Shown here: positions 4,917 to 5,046 of the stretch, in pieces
Numbering within the stretch: the stretch's first letter is position 1
Layout of the letters: each line of letters opens with the position of its first letter
Assembly (NCBI GenBank): GCA_003170325.1
Contig: PMZP01000075.1
Location: 1 to 5,046 of the forward strand
Origin: Candidatus Tayloriibacteriota bacterium
GTDB lineage: Bacteria > Patescibacteriota > Minisyncoccia > Phycocordibacterales > PALSA-1337
Length of the DNA stretch: 5,046 nucleotides
Direction: 5' to 3'
Position numbers and translations under genes: made by a program
The notes under the pieces: generated by a model
The model's input: the letters and a program-made list of their open reading frames with translations, nothing else
What the model was told of the DNA's origin: nothing
Database searches by the model: none

Positions 4917-4936
4917 ACGCGATGCATTTCGTGCAA
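4908..4936. repeat. Direct repeat TTCGTGCAA, 20 bp apart
   Basis: TTCGTGCAA occurs at 4908-4916 and 4928-4936, a period of 20 bases or about two helical turns. The first copy contains the complement of the rpmG -35 hexamer, and the second lies near -55. It may be a regulator site or a duplicated -35 region. Confidence 0.4.
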
Positions 4937-4987
4937 GAAAAAGACCGCGAAGTGCCCAAGCATTGCTGCCCGAACATTCCGCGGTCT
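4936..4987 (-). terminator. Intrinsic terminator of the gene entering from the right
   Basis: On the minus strand AGACCGCG (4980-4987) pairs with CGCGGTCT (4942-4949) over eight bases, enclosing about 30 bases that can fold further, followed by a T-rich run (4938-4942 and neighbours). It begins 14 bases after the stop codon at 5002-5004. Confidence 0.75.
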
Positions 4988-5001
4988 GTGTAATCACTTG
5001 C

Positions 5002-5046
5002 TTAGAACCCTTTGCCGTAGCTGTAACCGCCGGAATAAAGCAGCGG
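5002..5046 (-). CDS. C-terminal end of an unidentified protein (partial)
   Basis: Fourteen codons (PLLYSGGYSYGKGF) and a TAA stop are visible; the rest of the gene is beyond the right edge. The glycine- and tyrosine-rich tail does not identify a family. The reading frame is chosen because its stop lies 14 bases before a good intrinsic terminator on the same strand. With so few codons, another frame cannot be ruled out. Confidence 0.45.
   Translation of the reverse strand, partial: PLLYSGGYSYGKGF

Noticed and set aside
4740..4997. Minus-strand 85-codon ORF overlapping rpmG
   Set aside because: It is in a different frame from the full-length L33 match and runs through the rpmG promoter and the upstream terminator.

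Overview
All supported genes in this window lie on the minus strand, so the biological reading order runs from the right edge (5046) to the left edge (1). The window looks like the genome of a small-genome candidate-phylum bacterium (Patescibacteria/CPR, perhaps Parcubacteria-like). The reasons are a short cysteine-free ribosomal protein L33, a membrane-anchored S41 peptidase homologue with an unusual architecture, a small membrane-anchored Ig-like protein, compact gene spacing and almost no Shine-Dalgarno sequences. The lineage is an inference; the window holds no rRNA or large marker gene.

Right part (5046 to 3876): the last codons of an unidentified gene, its intrinsic terminator, then rpmG (L33) with its own promoter and terminator. 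Next comes an AT-rich gene for a helix-turn-helix plus LAGLIDADG-like protein, followed closely by a tRNA-Trp (anticodon CCA).

Middle part (3865 to 1769): two exported, membrane-anchored proteins. The first is a 448-residue S41 (C-terminal processing) peptidase homologue. It carries a degenerate J-domain-like segment just before the peptidase core, and tryptophan stands where the catalytic lysine is expected. The second is a 169-residue protein with one transmembrane helix and a Kre9/Knh1-like Ig-type domain. It has a near-consensus promoter with an inverted repeat across the -10 and ends in a clear intrinsic terminator.

Left part (1740 to 1): a compact three-gene operon. It starts with a Panacea/SocA-like (DUF4065) antitoxin-type protein. 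Six bases later follows an unrecognised 149-residue protein in the position of a toxin. Seventeen bases after that comes a class I SAM-dependent methyltransferase that runs off the window. This is the best candidate for an undescribed system: a PanAT-type toxin-antitoxin pair with a methyltransferase as possible third component.

A recurring expression feature is that three genes (starts at 4627, 3790 and 1727) have a TATAAT/TACAAT hexamer exactly six bases before the start codon, which predicts leaderless mRNAs. The methyltransferase, an internal cistron, instead has an AGGA Shine-Dalgarno sequence. There is no gene-free stretch longer than about 140 bases.
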